Below are positions 34,793-47,500 of a stretch of DNA of 64,000 nucleotides, piece after piece. The notes under the pieces were generated by a model. It saw only the letters and a program-made list of their open reading frames with translations, was not told the origin of the DNA and searched no databases. Positions within the stretch are counted from its first letter, which is position 1; every line of letters begins with the position of its first letter. Origin of the DNA: Oscheius tipulae (taxonomy: Eukaryota; Nematoda; Chromadorea; Rhabditida; Rhabditidae); assembly GCA_037178975.1 (NCBI GenBank), contig JASJZH010000006.1, positions 2,914,001 through 2,978,000 of the forward strand. Reading direction: 5' to 3'. Both the position numbers and the translations under genes were made by a program.

Positions 34793-37700
34793 ATGGTGAC
34801 GTGGGTGCTATTACTACTTTGTTTTAGCCTTGTCAAGGCGGACATATTGGTCCGAACCATCACTGTAAACAATGTCAATTATGAAGGTATGCATATTATT
34901 ATGGAAAATGTGACATAACTTAATTTGAACGTTTCAGACTTTTCCCTTCTTTGTGCCGAGGGTATTCCTCTCCTCATGGAGGACCACAAGCCGCGACCTT
35001 GTCAGCCGAGACCGTGGAAAGCGGAGCAACGATGTCCAGCTGGTTTCTGGTGTCATGAAGGTGACGACGAGAGCAGTTACTACTGTTGTCCCAGAAGTAG
35101 AAAAGGTTTCTAATCTTCTTTCCGTGGAAAGTTATATTCCAGTGTCAAACCACTGCCACCTACCTCCAGCCACAGGATTTGGAAAGCAGGTTATGAGACG
35201 GTTCTACTACGACTGGAAGACCGACGGCTGTCATGAGCTTCATTACACCGGAATTGGTGGAAACGAGAACAGTTACATGAATTACGAATCCTGTGAAGCA
35301 GAATGTAGAGGTACTTTGAGAAAAAAGTCATAGTTTCATTCCGGCTATAGGTGCTGGTGAACCGACTCCAAAAGTTTTCGGTGGACTCTCTTCCTCGACA
35401 AAAGAAGACAAAAAGAATCCTGAAAAAGACAAAGGAGGGAAAGACAAGGGCAAAGGAGTGAGCTTTATATCGTTTTGTATAAGAAACTTCTTAAGCATAC
35501 CATTTCTTTCACCATTTCATCCACCGATACTCCTCCAATGCCATCATCGAAGGAAACGCGTGAGCCTCTCTATCCAACGGTCTTACCTTCAAAGAAAGAA
35601 ACTGGTATTTTTGTTGAATATACAACTTCAATCAATTCTTAGTTACTCAAACTCGTCCGATTACAACAACGGCAGCCTTCGTGCCAGAGACAACCACGTC
35701 TGTCCTCATTGAACCTGTGGAAAATCCTTGTGTATTGCCACTGGAGCGCGGAAGTAGCGGAGGTACTGCCAGGAAAATGTGAGGGTTAAATCGATCTTTT
35801 ATGGAAATATTTCAGGTGGTATTACGATCAAACCAGCTTGTCTTGTGCCCAGTTTACTTATCTAGGAACAGATGGCAATGAGAACAGATTTGAGTCAGCT
35901 CTACAATGCATGACCACTTGTGGCATTGGTTCGTTGTTGACGTAATCGGTTCACATGCTTTTAGGAAAACCAACTCGCAAATCTTGTGATCTGAGTCCTT
36001 CAATCGGATCTGGTTCATTCAAGATTCCACGTTACTTCTTTGACAACAAGACCCAACGATGCGAATTGTTCTATTACTCTGGAATGAATGGAAACGATAA
36101 TAGATTCTACAAAAAGCACAAATGTGAACGACTGTGCTTAGGAAGTAAGTTTGCAACATATAAATCTACTTAAAAATATCAGAACAATCGAAGAAGAAGG
36201 AGCAGACACGTCAGCCTGAACAATTTACCATGTCTCCTACACGAATTGTAGACAACTTTGTGTCTAGCGAACCAACCAGTAAGTTATGAAATCCTTCATA
36301 GTTTTGTCTATATTTAGAGCCTGAACCCGAGCCAAGAACTCCTGTAACTTTTCCGCCTTTTACCCGACATACCGCTCCACCCACTAACCGACCAATTGAA
36401 ATAGAGTTTCCCAAGGAACACACGTTAACAAAACAGCCTCAACCAGGTTTTCTTCCAAGTTGTATCACAGAGACAAGCAATTTTTCAGAACATACCCATT
36501 TTGAGAAGTATGAGACTAGGAAACCCCCTAAAGTAGTTGAACAACTACCAGAGACAACGAGATCGCCGTGGGTGATAGATTCCACTACTCTGTTCTATAC
36601 TCCTTCGCCTACTACACCTTCTGATGCTGGCTTCATGGTTCGGACTGAAACTTCAGCACCAATCGAACTACAAACGTTCCCTACCTTAGTCTATGTGCCA
36701 AAAGAAGAAGTGGAACCTGGTACACTACCACCAAACGTTTTCCCTCATGAAGGCAGACCTTCTCAAAAACCCGTAGATGCTCTTTTCAGTCATCTCATGA
36801 CAGTCAAGGTATAATTTCTAAAAAAAAAAAAAGACAAACAAATTTCAGTTACCATCTATCACGGAAGCACCTTCGGTCAGGCAGCCATATCAGCCAAAAC
36901 CAATATCGACTGAGAATGGCGTAATACAACCTTTTCACGCGAACCAAAATTCGAATGTACCCCAAATATCTCAATCTTCTCAAGAAAAAGGACAGGCTAC
37001 AGGACCCTTCATTCAACCGTACCCGCATCAGCCTCAGCTCCCTACCAATCCGAATGTTATTTCGCAACAGCCACAGAATCCAGTTCCAAACTATGTTCAA
37101 CTGCCAATTCAAGCTTCTAAACCTTCTGTATCACAACTTCCACCGCAGCAGCCGATATCTCCGTATCCGCAACTACCGGTGCAACAGCCAGTTCCACAGT
37201 TACCACCTGCAGTTGGTAATCATTTTATCACCGGAGCTCCCACGATTGTTGAAAAAAGTCATGTTGGTCCTGCTCCGGACACTCATGCTCCATCAGGTGA
37301 CTCAAACTACAAACATTTGATGGTCTATTTTCAGGCAATTTTTCTTGTGTGTTTCCTTTAGAAGAAACAGAAGAAGCTCCTCGGCTTCACATTCTTACAC
37401 CTGAGCAGCTTGAATCTGTAGCTAGCTCCTTTGGTGCACATGTTATTGCAAACCAACAGAACATCTTTGGAACAGAGTTTTCTCAGCAGCAGGCTAATGG
37501 AATCAAACCAACCGAAGCTCCTCAGGGCTCGATTCTCTCCATCCCGCCTAGACAATGGGCAACAGCAGTGCCGCCAGCGTATCCTTATATCCAGCCGGTG
37601 ACTGAAGCCCAACCTATCCAGCCAATACCGCTGCTACCAAACATGCAACAGCCTAGTCAGATTATTGTGCCACAACAGCCACCGCAGCACATTATGCTTC

Positions 37701-39797
37701 CTACTCTACCCAACGTTGCTCAACCAGTGTCATCGGGCAGTCAAAACCAGCCTCAAAACCCTGAACCTCGGATAGAAATTTTAATACAATCGACAGAGGC
37801 ACCTATTCAAACTCTGGCTCCTTTTATGCCGACTGAAACACAATTACCTGGCACCTTACCTCCAGCTTTTCAAGGACCACTGGGTTCGTTTCAACCTCAT
37901 CCCGGACGAGAGACTATTGACCAGCCTATTCCGAAAATAATGATTTATCCTCTTCCAACTGAAACGTTCATGCTCAATTTGACTAAGGTTGCTCGTTCTA
38001 TCTTTCTCTAAAAATTATCTTTCAGCATTCGAAACCGAACGTTAACATCACAATTGTTACTGAACCGCCTACTATGGAGCCGGAAGTTTATCCCAACGTT
38101 AACGTAAGGCACAAAACTATATAACTATAAACCAATATTCAGATTTCCATTGTGAGCGAGCTCAGCTCACCATGTCAAATGCAGGTGACTGACCCCGATG
38201 TGGTAATTATGTGCGAGTCTGACGATATTTTCTGTCCAAGCGGCTCGTTTTGTCAGATTGGTCTGGGACAGAGTATTTGCTGTCCATCAACAGGTAACTT
38301 TGTTCTGATGCATTCAAAACGGATTCCAGGAGGTAATCCATGTTATCAGCCACTGCAAACCGGAGTGGGAGTAGCTCAACTCACCCGCTGGTACTTCAAT
38401 CCAGCAACCAAACACTGCGAAACATTCCTCTTCGGTGGATTCCATGTGAGATCTATACAATAGCTTAAATAACTTTTCCAGGGAAATGAAAACAACTTCA
38501 TTACCTTTACCGACTGTCAAAAACTATGTGCCGCTCTGCATCCGTGTGAAACAGGTCAACCTGTTCCTGCAACAAACCCTGAACAAAAGTTGGCTTCATT
38601 TCTATTTTTTACACATAATAGATGTTCCACATCCAATCGCTGTCCTTCGGATGCAATGTGTCACTCCATTGGTGATACTTCTGCCTGCTGCTCATCCACT
38701 ATTCCAGTTGCTACAGCAACAAAACCGAAAAGTGGTCATAGTAAAATTCTGTTCTGATTATTAATATTCATTTCTCAGATCCCTGCCAACAGCCTATTGC
38801 CGAAGGAAATGGAGGAGGAGCTCAACATCGTTGGGCTTTCGATCAACTAGCTGGTCGATGTGTCTCATTTATCTACCAGGGAGAAAATGGAAACTTGAAC
38901 AATTTCTTGACTAAGAGTGATTGTCAAGCTATCTGCGGAGGTAATATGGGTCATCTCTGTACTATATATGTTTAGCACCACCAACAGTGCCATCTCGATG
39001 CCTCCAGCCTGGACTGAGCGGTGATGGAGAAGAATACATAGCTAGATACTTCTATTCGCCTGAATACCGCCAATGTCTTCACTTTATCTACAGTGGGAAG
39101 GGCGGTAACGAGAACAATTTTGAGACGCAACAAGATTGCTTGGAAACTTGCATTGCAAACGGAGTCAAATTCAGCTGTAACCAAACATATTTCACTGCGT
39201 AATCAAGCTTTTTAGCTTTGGCATCTACCATTCCCCAGCCTACGTTCAGCTTCTCATTCCATCCTGCTCCAATTTGTCCACAAGGCACACCTATTCTAGA
39301 TGCAAATGGAGACCCACTGGGCTGTAATAAGAACCCGGTTTGTCCTTTTCAATATGGCTTATGTTGCTTTCAGTGTCCTAATGGCTACATTTGTACAACA
39401 ATGGGACCAAGACAGTTCTGCTGTCCGGCTCCAGGTTAACGCTTCTGAGTTTTTGAATAGACAACGTTTCTTAGAAAGTTTCTGCCTTGAACCTCGTCCG
39501 GCAGTGTCTGTCTGTCCAAAAGGAGGCAGCCCAGTCGCCCAGATCCGGTTTACGTACGATCCGATGTCAGACAAATGTGTCAGGTTTTCCTACAAAGACT
39601 GCAATCCGACACTAGCCAGCCTGAACAGTTTTTCAACACAGCCTCAATGTTTAAGGCTTTGTTGCAATCAGGTGAGTTTTGAAACAGCATACTCAAGAAA
39701 CTATATTCAGGGCTACAATCTGTTATACAGAAGGAAAGTTCGGATGATGTTAAACGATGCTCCAATCGATGATTTGAAGCGAGCCAAGAGAATTTAA
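34793..39797 (+). CDS. Secreted multi-Kunitz / WR1 (lustrin-type Cys-rich) protein
   Basis: Twenty-three exons sum to 4,131 nt (1,376 aa): 34793..34886, 34938..35105, 35143..35310, 35351..35457, 35496..35604, 35643..35778, 35816..35928, 35965..36144, 36183..36278, 36318..36446, 36489..36808, 36849..37296, 37362..37987, 38026..38103, 38143..38293, 38330..38445, 38482..38588, 38622..38740, 38779..38940, 38976..39176, 39216..39434, 39475..39671, 39711..39797. Signal peptide: MVTWVLLLLCFSLVKA. A WR1-type Cys-rich segment (CPAGFWCHEGDDESSYYCC) and three Kunitz domains come first. A Pro/Gln/Thr-rich linker of about 600 residues follows (36,183-38,103). Further WR1-type segments and four more Kunitz domains follow, including GGNENNF and TRWYFNPATKHCETFLF motifs. 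Nematode proteins of this build, such as MLT-11, act in cuticle formation and moulting; that role here is inferred. Six of the seven Kunitz domains lack two cysteines. Confidence 0.88.
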
Positions 39798-39974
39798 GTG
39801 TCATATTGTACCTTCATTTTCCCGTTGCTCACATATTGCTCAAACCTGACAGAAACTGTTGGGTATACAGTATCCGGCGTCCGGACTATTACTATGGGTA
39901 TAAATCTGTACTACCTTCAAAACGAATACTACTTTATTAAACCCGCTGGGAAGTTTTGAATTCGGATTAGAAGG

Positions 39975-40622
39975 TTATCTTCCGAATGGACGGTTCATAT
40001 ATCCAATTTTGGCGCCAGCTGGCTCAATTCCACCAAACAAGGAGCCGCCAACGGAGTAAATTGGCTCGTCGCTCTCCTCGCTGTCAGGAAGCACGTGTAA
40101 ATATGAGCCCATACCTTGTTTGTTTCCGTTGGCAGACATTTCGACCATTGAGTAATAGGGTCTCAGGATTCCGAGAAGATCCGAATCACCGCCACCAACA
40201 AGACCGCCAACCTGTAACTTCGTTTTTCTAGAGTTTATGAACCGTTTACTTCGTCCAAATCCTTCATACCCTGCTCGCTGAAGCCGTAGTTGTTGTCTTT
40301 ACTCACATCGGACTGGTATGGGTCCAAAAATACTGTTACAGAACTTGTTTGAATGGAAATACCTTTTTCATTATCAGCTTTCAGTTTGTGATAGGTCCTA
40401 GGTACAAATTTATCGATCCAACCCGAGTCGACCATCTTCATTACGTCTCCATTGCCGATGCATGTTCCTGAACAAAATACACTAAAACTCAAAAATTAAA
40501 ATACCAAAGGTGGCTAAAAGAATGGCGAGAAACATTAGGTCTGAATGACCCCTGACCGCCCCAGGAACAAACCGGACTGGGACTAGCGCAAGTTTCACTT
40601 TCAAAAACTTCAGAGAACCCAT
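39975..40622 (-). CDS. Small secreted protein ending in FGR, possible peptide precursor
   Basis: Exons 40505..40622, 40363..40467, 40250..40332 and 39975..40211 give 180 residues in one frame. The first ATG (40622) gives a basic lead. An internal Met at residue 30 (MFLAILLATFGTC) would start a better signal peptide and a 151-residue precursor. The body includes WIDKFVPRTYHKLKADNEK, an acidic middle and a Gly-rich stretch (VGGLVGGGDSDLLGILRPYY). It ends GAKIGYMNRPFGR. The last Gly-Arg could be processed to an amidated RPF-NH2, but no clear dibasic sites isolate the peptide. AATAAA on this strand at 39938..39933 is 37 nt past the stop. The gene is convergent with the Kunitz gene, with 177 bp between stops. 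No family recognised. Confidence 0.55.
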
Positions 40623-41428
40623 TTTGCGTGTGAAAAAACTTTGCAAAGCGGTTTCATGTTGAGTAAAAACCAAAATTTACAGATTTGCTAGAACAAAACA
40701 CACCTGATTCGTTGAGTCATGAAAACAGAAGAGATCAGATGCTAAAGCACTCATATCAAACTTTTTAGTAAATACTTGAATGGTCTAAGTTTTCGTCATA
40801 AGTGTTTATGTAAAACTACGCAAGATACATTGTTTTGAAGCTACAATGAAAAGTTGCCTGTCTGGTCCCACACTGTCCATGACCTTCGCCATTTTAGGCG
40901 CAAACAACTCTCAAGTGGAGTTTCGATCAACGAAGAATTGTACTCCGTTTATTGAGAGCTACATGGTCGTTACTGTCAAAAAATGTATATATTGCAGTAT
41001 TCTGATGAAAACAATGGTTCCTAAGAATAAACGATTCTGAAACAGATTACCTATGAGACGTTTACAACTCGTATGCTCAACTTCTAAACATGTTAAACTA
41101 TGAGTAACGTTTAACCCACCTCGAAAACAGATTCTAGATAGAATATTTTACGAAGAAGCGGGAAAACCACGTTGGATCACTGCGGCGGAAGTGTTTGAGA
41201 GGCTATTGAGCCCATTGGTCACTTCACCTCTGAGTGGCAACATGGTAATCGGGTGAAGTGTAGTTGATAGAGGTGATCGTGGTGTTGAGCGGTCCTCGAG
41301 TTGGCTCGAGAGCACTGCGCAGGACCTCAAAAAGGGCGGAGTCAGCCAATTATGCCTCGCACCAGCCGACAGTAACGTGTGGAAGGGGCGGGAGGTGTGG
41401 GCGTGGCAAGGGTTCTTCTCGGCTCTCA

Positions 41429-41434
41429 TATAAG
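41429..41434 (+). promoter_or_regulatory. TATA box (TATAAG) of NK-2 homeobox gene
   Basis: TATAAG in a CTCATATAAGAGG context about 250 nt upstream of the homeobox ATG. The sequence before it is GC-richer than the surroundings. AAGTG cores (the centre of NK-2 binding sites) occur near 41,186, 41,219 (inverted) and 41,254, which would allow autoregulation. Confidence 0.45.
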
Positions 41435-41679
41435 AGGCAAATGAGCCTGGAGAGATCTGCTGCTGCTCTTGAGTGCCATCTCCGTTTGTCTTGAGTTTTC
41501 CTCGAGGACCCGCATTGTCGGTAACGACGGCACCATCATTGGTGGTCATCATCATGCGGGTCTTCGAGGTCAGTTCAGTTTCCTTTTGCTATTGTCATGC
41601 TACTTCCCCTCTTCACCCCTTCGCCTGTTTATCCTCCTTCTTTTCAATATTTCGAGCTTAGTATCTGTTCACTTATAGA

Positions 41680-44139
41680 ATGTCTACCAGCTGCTTAGAC
41701 GGTACTTGCATCGATCCCAGCTGCCGCTGTCGTACCCAGCGAAACTTTCTCCCCAATACCTCTCAGATGTCCAACGTCTATCCGTTCAACAGTTTTCACG
41801 GCTACGCTCCCGATTTAACAAGGTAGTCTTTGATTTCTGATGAAATCATGTATAACGTTTTCAGTTGGGCCGGTGCACAATCGACCGCGAGCTGGTACGG
41901 ACCCGGCCAACGACTCGGTAAGTACACAAAATGTTTAGTCATCGGATTTTTGAAAACAGTTTTTCCGCCTGCTAGCCAAATTACCTAAGGACATGTAGGC
42001 GATGCGCGATAATGAGCGTAGCTGCCGGTTCGGAGGGTCTACGGACCGGTAACTGCTGCGAATTATGCTCTCAATTTCGCACAATTTGTCGCCAAGTGGA
42101 TAGGTCTAGCTAACAGGGAAAAGTCATTTGAACGTTAAGCCCTTAAATTTTGATCCTGCTAGAACAGAGCAGAAAAGTTGTTCCTATTCCTAGTTTCTGT
42201 CAGCAGTTGTGACGTGTATTAGACCTAACAATGAAACAGTTCCCTGAAATCAAGGTCTTTATTAGTCCTTTCATTCCGAAAAGTCTTTTGGTGTACGAAT
42301 GAAAGGTGTTCAAGGCAAGCTACCGTAATCTTTCCTTATGCCCGACGTAGAGACGCGGTCGGCACCGCAAACAGCGAAACCTGTCTGAGCTTACCTTTCC
42401 CATACACGATGTGAAACAGAGATGCTTTTGGGCTGAGAAGTAGCAAAAGTATGATTAGAGGTAGCCAAAGTATTATGGCTACCGGGACCCCTGGGAGAAG
42501 TGTTGTATGCTAACGGAGGTCAATCCGAAGGTGTTGATTGACTTCCCAGCGGGAGCCGCTTATAACTTGACACAGCCTGATCGAGGGCGATACACCCGGT
42601 GACAGAACAGACAAGGGATCATTATCATGTAGTTATTAATATCATGCCTTGGCTTTGAACTGGAAGCCGCAGAAACACGAGATTAGCAAGTTTCCGAGTT
42701 TTTTTTTTGTAAGTGCAGAAAGACGCAATCCTGCTCGTACGAACATTGGAAATTGTTAATTAAGGTATAGAGTGAGCTTTTTAGCATAAGGGTTTTCACT
42801 TTTCTAGAAGGATTAGCCGTGTTCTGGCCCTGTTTCACCCTAAGATTATCACACCGTTTGCGCAACGGGTAATGAGATCCGCTACCGTACAACGCAACGC
42901 ACTTCACTCGAATTGATGGGGAAACGGGAGCCATGATATGCTCACAAGCAAACAGCTTACATCACCCAGTACAAACAGTAATCCGCTCCATCACATCTGG
43001 CCCTTTTTGAAGGAAACGGTGAAGAACGATTGGTCTCCTTTTGTCACAATTGTTGGCAAACTGACTAGCAAACACAGTTCTGCTGTCATAGAATATAATT
43101 GCTCATAAAACTCAGATCAATTGGGAAACAATTCTCGGACTGTGTGTTTTGAGGGAAAGGGCTGTGGATGTGTGAACAATCTGTTTGCCACCGGAAGAAT
43201 CTCGCGCCTTGTATGCATCAGGAAATTGCCACTTGCTGCCAGACAATTGGCTGCCTAATTTGTTCTTGATAAACAGTAAAACAATGCACATTTTAGCTAC
43301 TGCCACCCACTTTGGCCCTCCTGGAATCGGCCTCGGTATCACTTCGACAACCCTGGCCTTTCCCAACACTGCTGGAAAGAATAGAAAAAGAAGAGTCTTG
43401 TTCAATCAGTCTCAGGTTAGATACAAGTTTTGTGATCCAAATATTCTCGAATTTTAGGTTAACGAACTGGAGAAAGCCTTCCGACAGCAGCAGTATCTGT
43501 CAGCTCAAGACCGTGAACAGCTTGCTAGACACATTAACCTCACTCCCACCCAGGTGAGACATCCTTTGCCTGATTCCGGTTAGGCTAACTCGACTGTTTC
43601 TTTTGTGCGAAAAACTGCCCCCGCACTAGAAATTTCAGCCAATTACCGTAGCGGCAAAGTCGTTGTTTCTAACATCTAAAAATGGCATTTGAAAAAATGT
43701 TTTTGCAGGTGAAAATCTGGTTCCAAAACCAGCGCTACAAACACAAGCGACAGACCAAGGAGAGAGGAATGGGAGGCTCGAACAGCAGGGGACCAAGTAA
43801 TTCTCCCAACAGTCATACTTCTGGTACTGACAGTCCTCAGTGAGTGAGACTTTGCCATTTTGCAACAGTACACATTTTTCAGGACCAAATCGGAGGAAAA
43901 CATTAAAGTGGAGGAGACTCCTGAAGAGAAAGTGACCTACGGAATGAACGACTCGACTTGTTTGCCGGAAATCACCCAGACCACTTATGCAGGGGTTAGT
44001 ATCTGAAAATGTGTTTCAGTAAGATTCTCAGTTTCAGATGTACCAGCCAAATGCCTACAATCAGCAAAATCTGGCATTCGCTTTCGGTGCTCCTTTTGCC
44101 GCTACACAACCATATTCTTATAACTACAGCAAAATCTAA
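41680..44139 (+). CDS. NK-2 class homeobox transcription factor
   Basis: Exons 41680..41822, 41865..41917, 43297..43415, 43458..43553, 43709..43839, 43883..43994 and 44038..44139 encode 251 residues in one frame. The homeodomain spans three exons: KNRKRRVLFNQSQ, VNELEKAFRQQQYLSAQDRE, HINLTPTQ and VKIWFQNQRYKHKRQ. Tyr at position 54 of the homeodomain (QNxRYK) is the NK-2 class hallmark and predicts binding to CAAGTG sites. No TN or NK-2-specific domain is obvious outside the homeodomain. The C terminus is Gln/Tyr-rich (AATQPYSYNYSKI). The closest known groups are NKX2-1/2-4 (scarecrow, ceh-24). The second intron is 1.4 kb, about 30 times the local norm, and may hold enhancers. Confidence 0.92.
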
Positions 44140-44554
44140 ATCTCCTCTCCCCATTTTGTATTACTGTATCATAGAATTCTTTTCTGTTCCACGGTCAATT
44201 CCATGTGTCATGGGTCGAGTGGCCCGCGGTTATAGTTCCTCTGTCCTATTCTGTACCCATACTCTCCTCACAATGCTCAACCGAGCCATACAATCTGCAA
44301 CCTTGAAGAGCTTTGTACAGTAACTTATTTTCAATTCCTTTCCGTCCTCATTTGTTCAGGTTTCCTCCTGTTCATAAATATTTAAGTGCACTCTCTGTTT
44401 CTCTATTGAAATACGATGATTCCGACAGAGGCCGATCTAGATCCGAGCCACTTAGAAGTAGCCTCGGTCTTCTTGACTTCGTTTTATCAGGCATCCGGAT
44501 AGGGGGTTACGGTAGTATGCAGGCAGAAACCACTCAATGTCTTCTTTGATTATG

Positions 44555-44560
44555 AATAAA
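44555..44560 (+). terminator. Poly(A) signal AATAAA, NK-2 gene
   Basis: AATAAA about 415 nt after the homeobox gene stop; the intervening sequence reads as a pyrimidine-rich 3' UTR. Confidence 0.5.
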
Positions 44561-47500
44561 GGTGCTGGACATTAAGGGCCACTTAACAGAAACGCCGTGT
44601 GGTGGTCTATTCACGCCAAGTCCATGGGTCAGTCCCACGTTTTGTCGCATCTCTCTATCCTGAGAGCAGCTGACTTTAACGGGACTTTATTTCCATATTA
44701 GTTCATTGTTACAGTACATTCTCTTAGTTGCGGCATGTCTTTTGATGCATAACTGTGAGATGAACCCTATTATTCGAGAGACAATAGTTGACATCCCAAA
44801 GGAATCGGTGGATGAGTAGAAAAAGGGTGACGGAACTCGCACCGGATGCGATGAGAGGTGATGGGAAGGTAAAAGGAACGACCTGCATAAGAATGACACC
44901 TCTCTACTTTCAAATAACTATTTTGATACCACACTCTTGACTGCATGGTGCTACTACATTTTTAGATTATGTAGATAGCTTCTGGATTCGGAAGTATGCA
45001 ATTTTCCTTGGATAATGTTCGAAAGTCATTTGTTCTCCGACACCATCTGAACTGTGCCGACCTGTAATTTCCCGGCTCAAATTAGTGGTCACCACCCCGC
45101 TACTACCGTGTTGCGCAATCAGGGGAGAGGCTAATGAGATTATTGGCTGACACCTAAGCAACAAGCCCACGCAACCAAACTGATAGGGTTTTTACTACTT
45201 GCTCTGACAGAAGGTCGCCGTTATGTCAGCGAGTTCCTGTTAATGGCGACGACTGAGCCGACAAAGACTGTCTGTTTGTAATGGTTAATTGACCCCAGCT
45301 ACCGCAAAGACAAGAAGAACAGCCGTGCACACAGATTCTCGACAGATTAAAGCTATACCAAGAGGGGGAAGATAGCTACCAATCTTTCAGCGTCACCCAA
45401 TATGATCTGCAGGTGTGCATCTTCTCAAGTGCTTCCCTTGACGTAATCCAATCCACTCGAGAGGATACGGTGTTATGGATAACCTCGTTTGTAACAGAGA
45501 CTTTAACTCAAACTGAATTATCAGAAAGCAGCTGCATTTGAAACAGATCAATCTTCGTCCTGGGCGTGAACGTTTCGTGAGTCATATGTTGGTTTGTCGA
45601 GGTGTTAAAAGCTAACAATTCAACTGGCTCCACGGGGGATCTATGACCGAGGCACCTGCTGCTACAGTTGGACTACCTTGGCTTGAGAATATGCTCATAG
45701 GAGGTAAAGATAGTTTTGACATTGTGCTATCAATAATGTTGCAATCGATACTAGTTTTGTAGATTACTGATAGAAAAGATATAAAGTTTTCTCTCTTTCG
45801 AGTCAGACCTGTGAAACCGTAAATGGTTCGAAACGTTTTGATCCTGGTGGCATGCTCGTTTTTGATTTGAAACTACTTCCAAGCAATAGTTCGGCACAAT
45901 CGAGAACCGTTCTGTCCGTCACTAATTGAATTGTCAAGTATCGTCTGTCAATTAGGCGAAGTGCTAAAAGGAACAGCAGGGTAATTATGGGTTCAAGAGT
46001 ATTCACAGCAATTATCATCCACCCACACCTTATGGTCAGCTTGGGAACGGACTTCCAGCTACGTGTGAAACAATGCTGACCTGTTATTGTAATTAGCGCC
46101 CTATTTCATTCAGAGCTAACAACGCTAAAGGGTTTCTCTGTCATAAAACGATATTACTGAGGTTCTGTGAACATTACAGTACATTAGTAGTTTGTGCAGC
46201 GCGGTCACGGTAAACGAAGCGGCTCGTCAGAGGCGTTTGCCGCAACTGGCGATTTCCTGTTCCCTCACGATTTCTTAATCCTCACAGCAAACAGAAGCGA
46301 ATACCGTGACCGCTTTTGGCGCACTTAGCAACGACTATCGGCCAGATCAGCCAAGATCATCTGAACAAACCTATTACTTTTCTTGGCGGAGTCACTGGAA
46401 CCGCTTTAATCAATCTCAATACTGTCATTCTCAAAGGATTAGCTGTGAACAATACAGGGAGTCAATGTCACGAGACAAGGTCCGGTATTGAAGACTGCCA
46501 AAGGGATCGGCTCTTTTTCGGCCTAATGGTTCCGCAAGGCCCAGAAGCAAAAACAAATCCTGCGGTGCCGAAAGCATGCAGTTGTGAATAGACAAAAGCG
46601 AACCGCATACCACATCGAGTTACAAGAAAAGAGCAATATTTTAGGAAGACTTAGAACTTGATAACGTATTTGTTTCACAACTTGCTTCAAAGGTTATGAC
46701 ATCCTACAGTTTCTTTGAGGGCAACGTTTTCGTTATTGTTTATGTCACAGAAAGGCTTCAGATGCCGTGTCGATGCATATTTGGTGATGGCGGCACCTTT
46801 CTGGCTGGAAAGTGCAGGTGTATCCGGTTACAAGCGCTAATCCAATAGATTCCGTCCAGCAGGGATCACCAAAAAGAGGGATGAATGTCTGTCGCGAAGA
46901 TGAGTCTTATCCTCTGAGAATGTGTATAAAACTGGTACAGGTGATCACTGTTTGCGTGAGTTACCGTCTACGATCATTTCCTCATACTCCGTTCAAGTGT
47001 CTTTGATCCGTGTGAAAGCGCGAGCCAACACTTCAGCCACGTTGTGGTCAGTCAATGTTTACAGGTTGTGAAAACAGCCTGCACACGCGGAGAAGGTGCC
47101 CCACTGGGATCTATTCTCAGCGACAGATGACTTTGGTCGTCGTAGAAAAACACTAGAAATCTTTCCGAAAAGAGACAGCACCTGGCTGTTACGCCATCCC
47201 CCGTTACGGTAGCCACTCGACCGCCAACGGAAGCCAGAATTGCCGATTAGCGCAAAACGAAGGCTAGATAACCGTTCTAATGAATCAGGAACCAGATCTT
47301 TTTCATTTTTTGAGGCTTACTTGTACGACATTGTATGGACTAATGTTTCTACGCAAGCAATACAATCATCACAAAAATTCTATCGGTACAAAAAATTATT
47401 CAAAACATGCATATTTAGCTTCATGAACAGTTTACTGATAGTAGAAAAATGGTCCTTTGAAGAAATTTATTGAATAAAGCCATTCCTGTTCACACAGATG

